Positions 33,142 to 40,895 of a DNA stretch of 64,000 nucleotides are shown one piece after another (positions within the stretch are counted from its first letter, which is position 1; the number at the start of each line of letters is the position of its first letter). The stretch covers positions 3,410,001 through 3,474,000 of the forward strand of contig CP185379.1 in the NCBI GenBank assembly GCA_049177215.1, written 5' to 3'. Under the pieces are notes generated by a model. It did not search any database and was not told where the DNA came from. It saw only the letters and a list, made by a program, of their open reading frames with translations. The position numbers and the translations under genes are program-made. The DNA is from Pollutiaquabacter aromativorans. GTDB lineage: Bacteria; Bacteroidota; Bacteroidia; AKYH767-A; 2013-40CM-41-45.

Positions 33142-33201
33142 GTGCAACAGCGGCTTCATTGTCCGTCCTACGGACGCAACGAAGCCTTAGTTGTTGGCGG
33201 C
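33142..33201. other. attC-like 60-bp hairpin site
   Basis: This 60-base site has the size and build of a classical attC: GTGCAAC at the left, a stem GGCTTC-A-TTG-TCCGT (33153 on) pairing with ACGGACG-CAA-C-GAAGCC (ending 33186) with extrahelical or mismatched bases, a small loop, and GTTGGCGGC at the right. The AAC and GTT cores are conserved, but the flanking bases do not satisfy RYYYAAC/GTTRRRY fully. It lies between the recombinase/IS91 module and the GIY-YIG/AlbA_2 module. Confidence 0.6.
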
Positions 33202-33233
33202 TGCTCTACTTTTCTGTCCAAATGTGTAATCGC

Positions 33234-34358
33234 TCATGTTTGTTGTCTGTCTGTCCAATAATGAATTATTTCTTCAATGTCTGTAAGTTGTCGGTTAGAT
33301 GCGTTGCCACGAACCCAAAATTCTTTTTGATTTTCCTGTGGTTTGAGAAAAATTGGTCGTGTAATACTTGGTTTAACTTCAACTACAAAAATTGTCTTGC
33401 CATCAATGTCTGCGAAGTCCCCATTTACAAGTGCTTTAACTGAAAACCCTAAGAACTTTTCAATAACTCTGTCAAAGTCAAGTTTGAAGTAATCTTTTTT
33501 GTTCTCCTTTTCAGTTAGTTTGAAATCATAATCTAAACCCTGTAACTCACCATTGTCTTTTACACCAATAAAAAGCAGTCCACCTTTGGAATTAAGAAAT
33601 GCACAAATCGCCTTCGCAATTTTTGTGTTCACGTCATGCTTACCTTCCCAAGTTCTGTTTGTAAAATGATAACTCAATGTTGGCTTGAACTCTGTTGTTT
33701 CTCCTTCACCGTTTGCAATGATGTCAGCATAGTCCTTAGAAATTGCTAACTGCAAGTCAGGGTTTTCAGGATTTTCCATTCCAGTCCAATCAAAAGGAGT
33801 TTCCAGAAATTCAAACTCGTCTGCACTTTGAGTTATCCAACTGAAGCAAACTGCACTTCTTTCAAAGTCTTCTGTTTTGTAGTCATTGTTGAAGTAATAC
33901 TCTAACTCATTTTCAAGATTGAAAGCAAAACTTGCTGGGTCGTTGAACTCTCTTGAGTTACCAATACCGTGAATTAAATCTTCGTCACCTTCATGGTCAT
34001 TCAGATTATCATCTTTGTAAATTGGTTGTGAAGGAACATCTATAATGAAATATATTCCAATACCAACCGAAAGTGAGTTTGATAAATCAATTTCACTCTG
34101 TCCAAAAGTTAAGTTGATGTCAAGGTTTGGCGTGAGATACGCTTTTAGGTCTTCTCTTGCTTGTTTGTCGGTTGAATATTTTTTATCAATGCCATCAAGT
34201 AGAATGTCAACCCAATTCTGATAGCAGCGGAACGCTGCTATTCTTGCTTTAATTGGGTTTTCATTTCTGAACTCTTCAAAATGTTCAATGTATTCTACCT
34301 TGTCTTTACTGTGGTAGTTAAACAGTTTGATTTTAACTGCGTAGTGAAATGCTGCCAT
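33234..34358 (-). CDS. AlbA_2 (Schlafen-type) domain protein
   Basis: A 374-residue protein. The N-terminal 215 residues are an unrecognised acidic domain. Residues of about 225-370 match the AlbA_2 domain: 'GEGETTEFKPTLSY', 'KAICAFLNSKGGLLFIGVKD', 'DYFKLDFDRVIEKFLGFSV' and 'IFVVEVKPSITRPIFLK'. Such domains occur in transcriptional regulators, in Schlafen-like nucleic-acid enzymes and in several phage-defence proteins. The start codon follows the stop of the GIY-YIG gene by 1 base, so the two products should act together. The AT-rich gene is cassette cargo. Confidence 0.75.
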   Translation of the reverse strand: MAAFHYAVKIKLFNYHSKDKVEYIEHFEEFRNENPIKARIAAFRCYQNWVDILLDGIDKKYSTDKQAREDLKAYLTPNLDINLTFGQSEIDLSNSLSVGIGIYFIIDVPSQPIYKDDNLNDHEGDEDLIHGIGNSREFNDPASFAFNLENELEYYFNNDYKTEDFERSAVCFSWITQSADEFEFLETPFDWTGMENPENPDLQLAISKDYADIIANGEGETTEFKPTLSYHFTNRTWEGKHDVNTKIAKAICAFLNSKGGLLFIGVKDNGELQGLDYDFKLTEKENKKDYFKLDFDRVIEKFLGFSVKALVNGDFADIDGKTIFVVEVKPSITRPIFLKPQENQKEFWVRGNASNRQLTDIEEIIHYWTDRQQT

Positions 34359-34359
34359 T

Positions 34360-34917
34360 TTATTTCGTTCTTGCTTCTTGTCTACAAATTTCTCTTAGTC
34401 CATCTAATTTATCTGCAAGTGGATTGAACCTTCTTGTTCTATTGTCAAGGTCAAGGGTTGGTTTTAAACTGATTGTAATTTGCTTCTCAATATCTCGAAG
34501 TTCTTGGTAGGATAATACTTTTTGTGGTATCCAGTAACCAATTTCTAAATTTGAAATCATCCAATCAGTCAATTCTTGTTCTTGCGAAAATTTATAGTTA
34601 TCGTATCGTTTACTGTCATTTACTCCACCACGAGGAATAGCGGTCAAGTTAAGTTTGCTTTTTAGAATTGCACCAATAGAACGTCTTAAAGTTGAACTTC
34701 CGGTTTTCCCGGTCTTAAAATGTTGATTAAAGTCCCTGTCATGCAAACTATGTTTAGCAATACCGATGTAAATAATTTGTCCCCCGATACCAAACTCACC
34801 TAATTTTGATTTGTCCGATAGAGAAAAAGCGTAGATGCCCGAAGACTTTGGGTAATCTTTGTGTCCGTTTACAGGTTGCTTTGTTTTAAAAAATGAAGTC
34901 CTAATGTCGTCTGTCAT
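34360..34917 (-). CDS. GIY-YIG nuclease-like protein
   Basis: A 185-residue protein. The GIY motif (KSSGIYAFSLS) and YIG motif (GQIIYIGIAKHSL) are separated by about 20 residues, longer than the usual 10-12. These are followed by an Arg-rich segment (STLRRSIGAIL) and a Glu region (FSQEQELTDWM) that could complete the active site. The frame extends back to 35034, but that stretch crosses the cassette end (34949-34963), so the ATG at 34917 is chosen. It is coupled to the downstream AlbA_2 gene. It could act as a nuclease in defence or in element stability; no direct evidence of activity. Confidence 0.7.
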   Translation of the reverse strand: MTDDIRTSFFKTKQPVNGHKDYPKSSGIYAFSLSDKSKLGEFGIGGQIIYIGIAKHSLHDRDFNQHFKTGKTGSSTLRRSIGAILKSKLNLTAIPRGGVNDSKRYDNYKFSQEQELTDWMISNLEIGYWIPQKVLSYQELRDIEKQITISLKPTLDLDNRTRRFNPLADKLDGLREICRQEARTK

Positions 34918-34963
34918 AATGCTGTCAATGAGTGATAAGCTGTCAAAAAGAGTTGCCGCCAAC

Positions 34964-35214
34964 GCCCAAATAGCCGAAGGTTTACTTCGTTTTAATTCTC
35001 TTAAATCTTTGAATTTACTCGAATATACAAACAATCAGTCAGATTGGCGAAATGCGTGTTATTGATTCCCTAGGTCGCGGCTTATATGCCGGATGAGGCT
35101 AATTTTCGAAGCCTAAAAACAAGTTTTAATAGTCAAATTTATTCAGCCAGGATGAAGCCGGTTTAATGGTAACCGAACTATTAGCTTGGTTTAGATCTGC
35201 CCAATCGTTCAGCA
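34964..35214. other. Right margin of the AT-rich island, no gene seen
   Basis: After the last cassette end, AT-rich sequence continues to about 35100 with one small palindrome (CCGAAGGTTTACTTCG). It then returns to host-like composition at the 3' end of the gene at 35215. I see no convincing partner hairpin for the terminal GCCGCCAACGCCC, so the outer site may be degraded. Confidence 0.5.
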
Positions 35215-35715
35215 TCACTCCGGCCAATACCGGTTCGGCAACAAGTCCGAAAACTCCTCCAAAATCATCAGCGTACCCAGCTTTTCATCCGTTTTTCCAT
35301 AAAAAGTGGATTCGTTATCCCCAATGCGCAGGAGTAGTTCCAAGGTACGCCCTTCTTCCCGGGCGGAGGTCCATTCGGTAAAGCGGTAGAGGGTGTCGTG
35401 GCGGGTGAATTCGAGGGAATGTTCGGTGAGGCCTTCGTTTTCGATGCCGCCGTTGCGGCGGTAGCCGCGGAAGGTGAAGGCGTTCCAGCTTGTTGTATCG
35501 GCCAGAGCCGGGTACTGCCAACGAAGGGTGTCGTGCCGGTAGTAGTGTACTTGTAAATAGCGATCGTCCTTCGCCTTTTTGAGGATCCATTTTTCGTCGC
35601 CGGGATTTTGCTCGAAGATGAACAGGACGGTATCCACTTCCGGGCCGTTGGCCTGGGCGCTCAACCGGAGGGCCGGAAGCAATAGTATGTGCAACAGGAG
35701 CAGGAGGCGTTTCAC
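35215..35715 (-). CDS. Exported protein of unknown function
   Basis: A 166-residue protein with a signal peptide (VKRLLLLLHILLLPALRLSA, start codon GTG at 35715; a TTG at 35739 would add 8 residues). The mature part is beta-rich ('DTVLFIFEQNPGDEKWILKK', 'LEFTRHDTLYRFTEWTSARE') and was not assigned to a family. It is divergent from the thioredoxin-domain gene with about 50 bases between them, so they may share a regulatory region. Confidence 0.6.
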   Translation of the reverse strand: MKRLLLLLHILLLPALRLSAQANGPEVDTVLFIFEQNPGDEKWILKKAKDDRYLQVHYYRHDTLRWQYPALADTTSWNAFTFRGYRRNGGIENEGLTEHSLEFTRHDTLYRFTEWTSAREEGRTLELLLRIGDNESTFYGKTDEKLGTLMILEEFSDLLPNRYWPE

Positions 35716-35765
35716 GACGGTCTTGTCAAGATAAGGCAATTTTGGGCAATGCTTAACTTTGGGGC

Positions 35766-36803
35766 ATGGTCCACCGCCTTTTGCTTTTCTTCTTGTTCGT
35801 CGGCTTCTCCCTTCGCACCACGGCGCAAACGCCGGATGCCGAGGGCAGCCTGGTCAAATGGATGACGCTCCAGGAGGCGCTCGAGAAGAACAGCAAGCAG
35901 CCGCGACCGATCATCCTGGATTTCTATACCGACTGGTGCGGCTGGTGCAAGCACATGATGAAGACCACCTACGCCAATCCGGGCATCGCGCAGTACATCA
36001 ACACCAACTTCTACCCGGCCAAGTTCAACGCCGAGGGAAAGGACACGATCGAGTTCCTCGGAAAAAAGTACCTGCCCTCCGGTCCGGAACCCAAGGCGCC
36101 GCATGAGCTGGCCGTCGAACTGCTCAAGGGCCAGTTGATGTACCCCAGCACGCTTTTCCTCAACGGCTTCGAACCGGAGAAGAACGCCTTTCGTCTGAAC
36201 ATGCTCGCGCCGGGCTACCTCGATGCCCAGAAGATCGAGCCGATCCTGGTCTATACCCTCGAGAACGCCTTCCGCAACGCCTCCATCGACGATTTCCGCG
36301 ACCAGTACCAGAAGGCGTTTTACGATTCAACTACCGAAGCGGTCGCGAAGACGCTCCCCTGGATCGACGCGCGTTCGTTCTTCAACAACCCGAACGACGG
36401 GAAAAAGAAATCACTGGTGTTCATCAATACCGAATGGTGCAACTCCTGCAAGGTGATGGGCCGCGCGAGCTTTTCCTGGGACAGCCTGCGCACCTACCTG
36501 CTCGACAAGTTCAACCTCGTCGGCTTCAACGCCGAGAGCAAGGACACCATGCTATACCAGGGCAAGGCCTACCCCGGCGGTAAGCAGTTCCACTCCCTGC
36601 TCCCCGTCCTGGGCAAGAACGGCTTCGCGATCCCCATGCTCTGCGTGCTCGACGAACAAGGCCAACTCCTCGACGCGATCCCGTCCTACGTCTCCCCCTG
36701 GTTCCTACGCGACATCGCGCATTTTTATGGGGATGATTTTTATAGGAAGGGGAGTTGGGTGGAGTATCAGGCGGTGAGGTACGGGAAAAAGAGTGAACAG
36801 TGA
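35766..36803 (+). CDS. Exported protein with two thioredoxin-like domains
   Basis: A 345-residue exported protein with two thioredoxin folds. After a signal peptide (MVHRLLLFFLFVGFSLRTTA), domain 1 (about 25-150) has a classical redox motif CGWCKH in 'DFYTDWCGWCKHMMK'. Domain 2 (about 200-330) has CNSCKV in 'VFINTEWCNSCKVMG'. Both keep the two Cys and could act in periplasmic disulphide reduction or thiol relay. Similar DUF255-like domains with an early W-C are common in Bacteroidota. A box TAACTTTG at 35754-35761 right before the ATG matches the -7 consensus and implies a very short leader or an alternative start downstream. Confidence 0.85.
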   Translation: MVHRLLLFFLFVGFSLRTTAQTPDAEGSLVKWMTLQEALEKNSKQPRPIILDFYTDWCGWCKHMMKTTYANPGIAQYINTNFYPAKFNAEGKDTIEFLGKKYLPSGPEPKAPHELAVELLKGQLMYPSTLFLNGFEPEKNAFRLNMLAPGYLDAQKIEPILVYTLENAFRNASIDDFRDQYQKAFYDSTTEAVAKTLPWIDARSFFNNPNDGKKKSLVFINTEWCNSCKVMGRASFSWDSLRTYLLDKFNLVGFNAESKDTMLYQGKAYPGGKQFHSLLPVLGKNGFAIPMLCVLDEQGQLLDAIPSYVSPWFLRDIAHFYGDDFYRKGSWVEYQAVRYGKKSEQ

Positions 36804-37054
36804 ACAGTAAACAGTGAACAGTAGGGGGGGGCGAATAGCGAATAGCCAATAGCGAATAGTTTTTTGGTGAATAGTGGGGAGTGAATAGCGAATCCTACCT
36901 GCCGTAGCTTCAACTTAGGCAGGAGCGAGTAGTTTTTTGGTGAATACTTTACCGTTGTGATTGTAGCCTGCCCAGGCATGCCTGGGCGGGCGATGGTGGT
37001 TCGGAGCGAATAGTTTTTTAGTGAACAGTGAACAGTAAACAGTGAATAGTAAGG
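36792..37054. repeat. Heptanucleotide repeat tracts
   Basis: Units of 7 bp: AGTGAAC AGTGAAC AGTAAAC AGTGAAC AGTAGGG at 36792-36826 (it begins in the last codons of the preceding gene), GCGAATA GCGAATA GCCAATA GCGAATA at 36831-36858, and AGTGAAC AGTGAAC AGTAAAC AGTGAAT at about 37020-37047. They fill the 288-base gap before the IS481 element. A fully analogous tract is found at 57124-57186. The gap holds no gene. Confidence 0.8.
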
Positions 37055-37091
37055 GGCTACTGGTTGTTATTTGTAATAGTTAGAACTTCAC

Positions 37092-38273
37092 CTGACAGAC
37101 AGGGTTGGTTAAAAGTTATTTCCGGTCTGACGGATTTTTAAGGATCCGTCGCCCGGAATAACTTTTAACCGGTTGCTAATTTATCGAGCATTTTACTTTG
37201 CGCCAAGGGTATGCTGTCCAGGAATGTCTCCATTGGTGTTTTACCAAAGCAGTATTTTCCGGTGTGTGTCCTTTCACAGTTGTACTCTTCTATCCACTGA
37301 TCCAGATCCTTCTGTAATTCCTCCAGCGATCCAAAGACCTTTTTTCGGAAGGCAACCGCATAAAACTCGTTCTGGATTGTCCGATGGAAGCGTTCGCAGA
37401 TGCCGTTGGTTTGAGGATGCCGGGCCTTGGTACGGCTATGATCGATATCCTCCAGTGTCAGATAAAGACTGTACTCATGACTCTCCCGCTTGCCGTTGTA
37501 CTCTGTACCCCGGTCTGTGAGTACCCGAAGCAGCGGCAAGCCATGCTCCTCAAAGAATGGTAGCACCTTGTCGTTGAGCATATCGGCTGCCGTCAAGGCG
37601 TTCTTACGGTCATACAATTTGGCAAAGGCTACTTTGCTGTAGGTGTCGATGAAGGTTTGCTGGTAAATCCGGCCTACACCCTTGATATTGCCCACATAAT
37701 ACGTGTCCTGGGCTCCAAGGTAACCGGGGTGTTCGGTTTCAATCTCGCCAATGGCTTCCTGCTGTTCCCGTTTCTTTTCCATGGCAACCAGTTGCGCTTC
37801 GGTGAGAATCAGTCCGTCTTGAGCCACTTTCGCCTCCAAAGCGCTCAGACGCTTGGCAAAGGTCTCCAGATCATGCCGCATCCAGATATACCGTACCCCG
37901 GCCGGTGAAACAGAAATCCCCTTCTTACGCAACTCGTTCGATGCACGAAGCTGACCGTAGGCCGGATAGTCGGTGGCCATCTGTACGATGGCGTTCTCCC
38001 AGGCTATATCCATCCGATTGGCCAGTATCGGCTTCTTCCGACTGATCTCTTGCAGAGCCGTCTCCCCACCGGTATCGTACAACTCTTTGATCCGATAGAA
38101 ACTATCCCGTGAATAGCCCATCACTTTGCACGCCTGGGATACATTACCCAATTGTTCGGCTAACTTCAACAAGCCTAACTTGGTTTTGATTAACTTAGCT
38201 TCTGTATTCATTGTCTGACAGTTTAGGGGTTATTGTTATGTTTCGTATCCTAAAGATAACCCTTATCTGTCAG
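37092..38273 (-). mobile_element. IS481-family insertion sequence
   Basis: The 1182-base element has inverted ends CTGACAGAcAGGGTT (37092 on) and, on the other strand, CTGACAGATAAGGGTT (from 38273 inward). One transposase gene fills most of it. No target-site duplication is obvious in the immediate flanks (...AACTTCAC and ATTAAATA...). Confidence 0.8.
37165..38211 (-). CDS. IS481-family transposase
   Basis: A 348-residue integrase-core transposase. An N-terminal helix-turn-helix (NVSQACKVMGYSRDSFYRIK) is followed by an HTH_32-like region and the rve core with Asp in TFIDTYSKVAFAKLY, Asp in LRVLTDRGTEYNG and Glu in TNGICERFHRTIQNEFY. It is full length and undamaged, and terminates 73 bases inside the element's left end. 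Confidence 0.93.
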   Translation of the reverse strand: MNTEAKLIKTKLGLLKLAEQLGNVSQACKVMGYSRDSFYRIKELYDTGGETALQEISRKKPILANRMDIAWENAIVQMATDYPAYGQLRASNELRKKGISVSPAGVRYIWMRHDLETFAKRLSALEAKVAQDGLILTEAQLVAMEKKREQQEAIGEIETEHPGYLGAQDTYYVGNIKGVGRIYQQTFIDTYSKVAFAKLYDRKNALTAADMLNDKVLPFFEEHGLPLLRVLTDRGTEYNGKRESHEYSLYLTLEDIDHSRTKARHPQTNGICERFHRTIQNEFYAVAFRKKVFGSLEELQKDLDQWIEEYNCERTHTGKYCFGKTPMETFLDSIPLAQSKMLDKLATG

Positions 38274-38344
38274 ATTAAATACTAACTAGTACATGTTATT
38301 CCTCGGCCCAACATAGACTAAAGCTTCGGCAGGCGTGCCTCGGG

Positions 38345-38407
38345 CCTCGTCCCTCGTCCCTCGTCCCTCGGTCTCGTTCCTCGCACCTCGTACCTCACAC
38401 CTCGCAC
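38345..38407. repeat. Heptanucleotide repeat tract (CCTCGTC type)
   Basis: CCTCGTC occurs three times in a row, followed by CCTCGGT, CTCGTTC, CTCGCAC, CTCGTAC, CTCACAC and CTCGCAC, holding the 7-bp period. It lies directly before the terminator of the collagen-like gene. Its unit is the complement of the GACGAGG type seen at 3581. Confidence 0.8.
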
Positions 38408-38409
38408 CT

Positions 38410-38446
38410 AAAAAGAAGTCCCGACGAAATCGCCGGGACTTTCTTT
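38410..38446 (-). terminator. Rho-independent terminator of the collagen-like gene
   Basis: Stem AGTCCCG...CGGGACT with inner CGA...TCG pairs; on the reverse strand it is followed by TTCTTTTT. It lies 16 bases past the stop codon at 38462. Confidence 0.8.
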
Positions 38447-38461
38447 TAGGTGTGGGTGGGT

Positions 38462-40324
38462 TTATTTATTGCGCAACGGCTGGAGGCTGGCTGGTTTGCG
38501 CAGGGGTGTTTGCGCGGGAATGGCGGTGGTGCCTTGGGCTTTGGCGTTGGGCAGCGGCTTGGTGGCGAGTTGGTCGTGGCCTTTGCCGTAGGCTTCCGGA
38601 CAGATGTACTTGCCGACTTCGAGTCCGCGCTTTTCCTGTTCGGGTACGATGCGGTGCGCGCGCGCGGCGGGATCGTTGCGTACGCCCGTCACCTGCCAGC
38701 TTACTTTCACGTTGGGCTTATCGGTTTGGATGACGAACTGGTTGTCGCGCACCTCTTCGGCGATGATCGCCTGGGCGAAGGTGCCGATGCAGGTGAGCTG
38801 GTACTTCAGCTCGGTGTTCAGCGCGCCGAAGTAGGACGGCAGGCTGACGCGCGCGAAGCCGTCGGCGTCGGTGGTGACGTTTCCGTTGTACACCGTCATC
38901 ATGTCCGGGCTTTCGATGCAGGAGTGGTACAGCACCTTGTGCTCCGGATCAAGCGGGTGATCGATGCGGAAGGCTTTGGTAACGGCCGACATGGTACCGT
39001 TGATGTTCACGTCGCCGTCGAATTGTCCGGCCAGTGCGTTGGACGATCCGCCGTTGCTGCCCCAGACTGCCCAGGGTTCGCCGGTGGTGTTATCGGCCAG
39101 TCCGAACACGCCGGTGCCATCATCGGCGCCGGTGTAGCCGATGACGCCGTAGGAGTTGATCCCGCCATTGTCGGATTCTCCCAGCACGCCGACCCCGCCG
39201 CTGGTACCCAGGTTAAAACCTACGACTCCTGTTCCGTCGTTGGTGAATGCGACCAGTGCGTTGGAAGTATCGGCATTGAAAAAGGCCGCCGGAAGGTCGG
39301 CGGTCCCGAAGCCGGAACCGGCGCCCTGCATGACATAGAGCGCGTAGCTCTCGTCGGACTGTGCTGCAAGGCCGACGTTCGCAACGCTGGAGAAGAATCC
39401 GCCCGAGCCGGTGCCGGTACCGGTGTTGAATCCAACCACACCATATCCGTCACCCGAACCGGTGTACTCGCCATAGGCGCCGTTGCTGTTTCCGTCGACG
39501 GCGAATCCGAGCAGGGCAGAGCCGTTACCGGTGCCCATGTACTCGCCTTGCACCGCGCCGTTCGAGCTGGTGCCCGAAGGAATGTAGCCGTACACGGCAG
39601 GTCCCGTGGTGTTCTCTACGTGCAGTTTTTCCGTAGCGGTGAAGGTGCTCGTGCCGACGGTCACGATCGTGCCGTTATCGGTGATCTGCGAGTTGCCGCC
39701 GGTCGTGGCGCCGGTGAACTTGATGACCCTGTTCGTAGTGCCGGAAATGTTCGCCGAGCCTGCAGGTCCCTGCGGGCCGGTCGCGCCGGCAGGACCTTGC
39801 GGACCTGTAGCGCCAGTGGGACCTTGTGGTCCGGTAGCTCCCGTTGCACCTTGCGGGCCGGTCGGTCCTTGTGGTCCCGTTGCGCCGGCAGGACCTTGCG
39901 GGCCAGCCGGACCCTGCGGACCGGTGTTGCCGCTGGCGGCAAAGAGTGCATAGGGTACGCTCAGCAACTGCGAGGTGCCCATGTCGGTGTAGCCCGAACC
40001 GAGGTCGAGTTCGACTTGCAAAAACTTGGAACCGGTGGACCAGTCGATGGAGGCGAAGGTGCCGCTCACCGGTGTTCCGTTTCCAACGCTGGCGGTGAAC
40101 AGACCGAACTGGTTGGTCGTGACCGAATGTGTTTCCGAATAAACGACCGTGCCGCCGGCGCTGCCGTCGTGTACGGAGTAGCGTACGCTGGCGTTTTGGT
40201 TGACCAGCAGGTTGCCGGTGCCGTCACGGGCGACCGCCTGATAGTTGAGCGCTTGCGGAGCCTGCGCGATCGAAGCGCCGGCTAAGCATAGAAAGATGGC
40301 AGAAAGTACGAGGTTCCTGAACAT
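38462..40324 (-). CDS. Collagen-like repeat surface protein
   Basis: A 620-residue exported protein. Signal peptide (MFRNLVLSAIFLCLAGASIA), then an N-terminal beta domain with 'APQALNYQAVARDGTGNLLV' typical of Bacteroidota tail-fibre-like surface proteins. A collagen-like stretch of about 60 residues follows at about 132-190 (Gly-Pro-Gln/Gly-Ala-Thr triplets). A central region repeats 'GxGVxGxN/xTG' units (YGVVGFNTG, TGVVGFNLG, YGVIGYTG, TGVFGLAD). A conserved C-terminal domain comes last ('HPLDPEHKVLYHSCIESPDM', 'LTCIGTFAQAIIAEEVRDNQ'). There is no type IX sorting domain, so export beyond the periplasm would need another route. It lies 11 bases after a sorting-domain gene and is probably in its operon. 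Confidence 0.85.
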   Translation of the reverse strand: MFRNLVLSAIFLCLAGASIAQAPQALNYQAVARDGTGNLLVNQNASVRYSVHDGSAGGTVVYSETHSVTTNQFGLFTASVGNGTPVSGTFASIDWSTGSKFLQVELDLGSGYTDMGTSQLLSVPYALFAASGNTGPQGPAGPQGPAGATGPQGPTGPQGATGATGPQGPTGATGPQGPAGATGPQGPAGSANISGTTNRVIKFTGATTGGNSQITDNGTIVTVGTSTFTATEKLHVENTTGPAVYGYIPSGTSSNGAVQGEYMGTGNGSALLGFAVDGNSNGAYGEYTGSGDGYGVVGFNTGTGTGSGGFFSSVANVGLAAQSDESYALYVMQGAGSGFGTADLPAAFFNADTSNALVAFTNDGTGVVGFNLGTSGGVGVLGESDNGGINSYGVIGYTGADDGTGVFGLADNTTGEPWAVWGSNGGSSNALAGQFDGDVNINGTMSAVTKAFRIDHPLDPEHKVLYHSCIESPDMMTVYNGNVTTDADGFARVSLPSYFGALNTELKYQLTCIGTFAQAIIAEEVRDNQFVIQTDKPNVKVSWQVTGVRNDPAARAHRIVPEQEKRGLEVGKYICPEAYGKGHDQLATKPLPNAKAQGTTAIPAQTPLRKPASLQPLRNK

Positions 40325-40335
40325 TGGGTTGGCGA

Positions 40336-40854
40336 TTAATGTTGGATGGTTATCTTTTGAATGGAAGCGGTTGCTTTGCCGGATTGTGTTTGAAAGACGG
40401 CATGAACGAAATAGACGCCCGATGCAACGCGCGAAACGTCCTGGGTAATGCGGGATGTTCCACCGGGAATTTCGAGTTCGTCGCCCTGCAGGACGATACG
40501 CCCAAGGGCGTCGGTCAGCAGCAGCCGCAAGCGTCCGGCTTCGTTGACATCCGACAGCAGGTTGATGGCATCGGTCGCCGGGTTCGGGAACGCCGATATG
40601 CCGGGGCCTTGTGCGGTGACGACCGTGATGCCGGTGCTGAAATCTTCCGGTTGCTGGAATCCCTGCGTGAGGATCGACGAGCCGGCCGAGAAGGTTTCCA
40701 CCATCGTCAGTTCACCGGTCGTGAACGACAACATCGCCGTTCCGTTCGCGGAGAACCCGCCGCCGGACGCGATGACGCTGGGAGAAAGTGATTGCGCGTT
40801 CGCCTGGACCACCAGCGCGATCATCGCGAACAGGAGTGAGCAATATCTTTTCAT
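40336..40854 (-). CDS. Small secreted protein with type IX sorting domain
   Basis: A 172-residue protein: signal peptide (MKRYCSLLFAMIALVVQANA), a short conserved middle ('SVIASGGGFSANGTAMLSFT', 'GELTMVETF', 'LTQGFQQPEDF') and a sorting domain (ISAFPNPATDAINLLS, VASGVYFVHAVF). The middle motif is typical of short Bacteroidota proteins of this kind, whose role is unknown. Reverse-strand TATCTTGG (40881-40874) could be the -7 box. It is followed 11 bases later by the collagen-like gene. Confidence 0.85.
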   Translation of the reverse strand: MKRYCSLLFAMIALVVQANAQSLSPSVIASGGGFSANGTAMLSFTTGELTMVETFSAGSSILTQGFQQPEDFSTGITVVTAQGPGISAFPNPATDAINLLSDVNEAGRLRLLLTDALGRIVLQGDELEIPGGTSRITQDVSRVASGVYFVHAVFQTQSGKATASIQKITIQH

Positions 40855-40895
40855 GCGAAATGGTTTATTTCAACCAAGATAGATAATATTGATAT

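Larger units (their letters stand above)
30767..33151 (+). mobile_element. Tyrosine recombinase / IS91-type element with 28-bp inverted ends
   Basis: The element carries a recombinase and an IS91-type transposase gene in overlap. Its ends form an inverted repeat: GCATGTTGCACTAAACCCCG continuing CTATCGCGG at 30767-30795, and CCGCGATAGCGGGG continuing TTCCGTGCAACAGC at 33124-33151, with four mismatches or gaps. A compact hairpin CCCCGCTATCGCGGGG sits at the left end (30782-30797). Classical IS91 elements lack long inverted repeats, so these ends either belong to a cassette-like module (GTTGCAC...GTGCAAC) into which the element moved or are the ends of this two-gene subgroup. Confidence 0.65.
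33193..34963 (-). mobile_element. Cassette-like module with GIY-YIG and AlbA_2 genes
   Basis: The ends are complementary: GTTGGCGGCTGCTCT at 33193-33207 and AGAGTTGCCGCCAAC at 34949-34963 (13 of 15 pair), with further similarity inward (CTTTTCTGTC against GACAGC-type). On the reverse strand the module begins GTTGGCGGCAACTCT, encodes two genes with 1 base between them, and ends at the attC-like hairpin. The end sequences differ from those of the other modules, but each pair matches within its own module. Confidence 0.55.

Noticed and set aside
38450..40285. A 611-codon frame antisense to the collagen-like gene
   Set aside because: Long only because the opposite gene is GC-rich and repetitive; composition is Val/Gly/Arg-rich and without domains.
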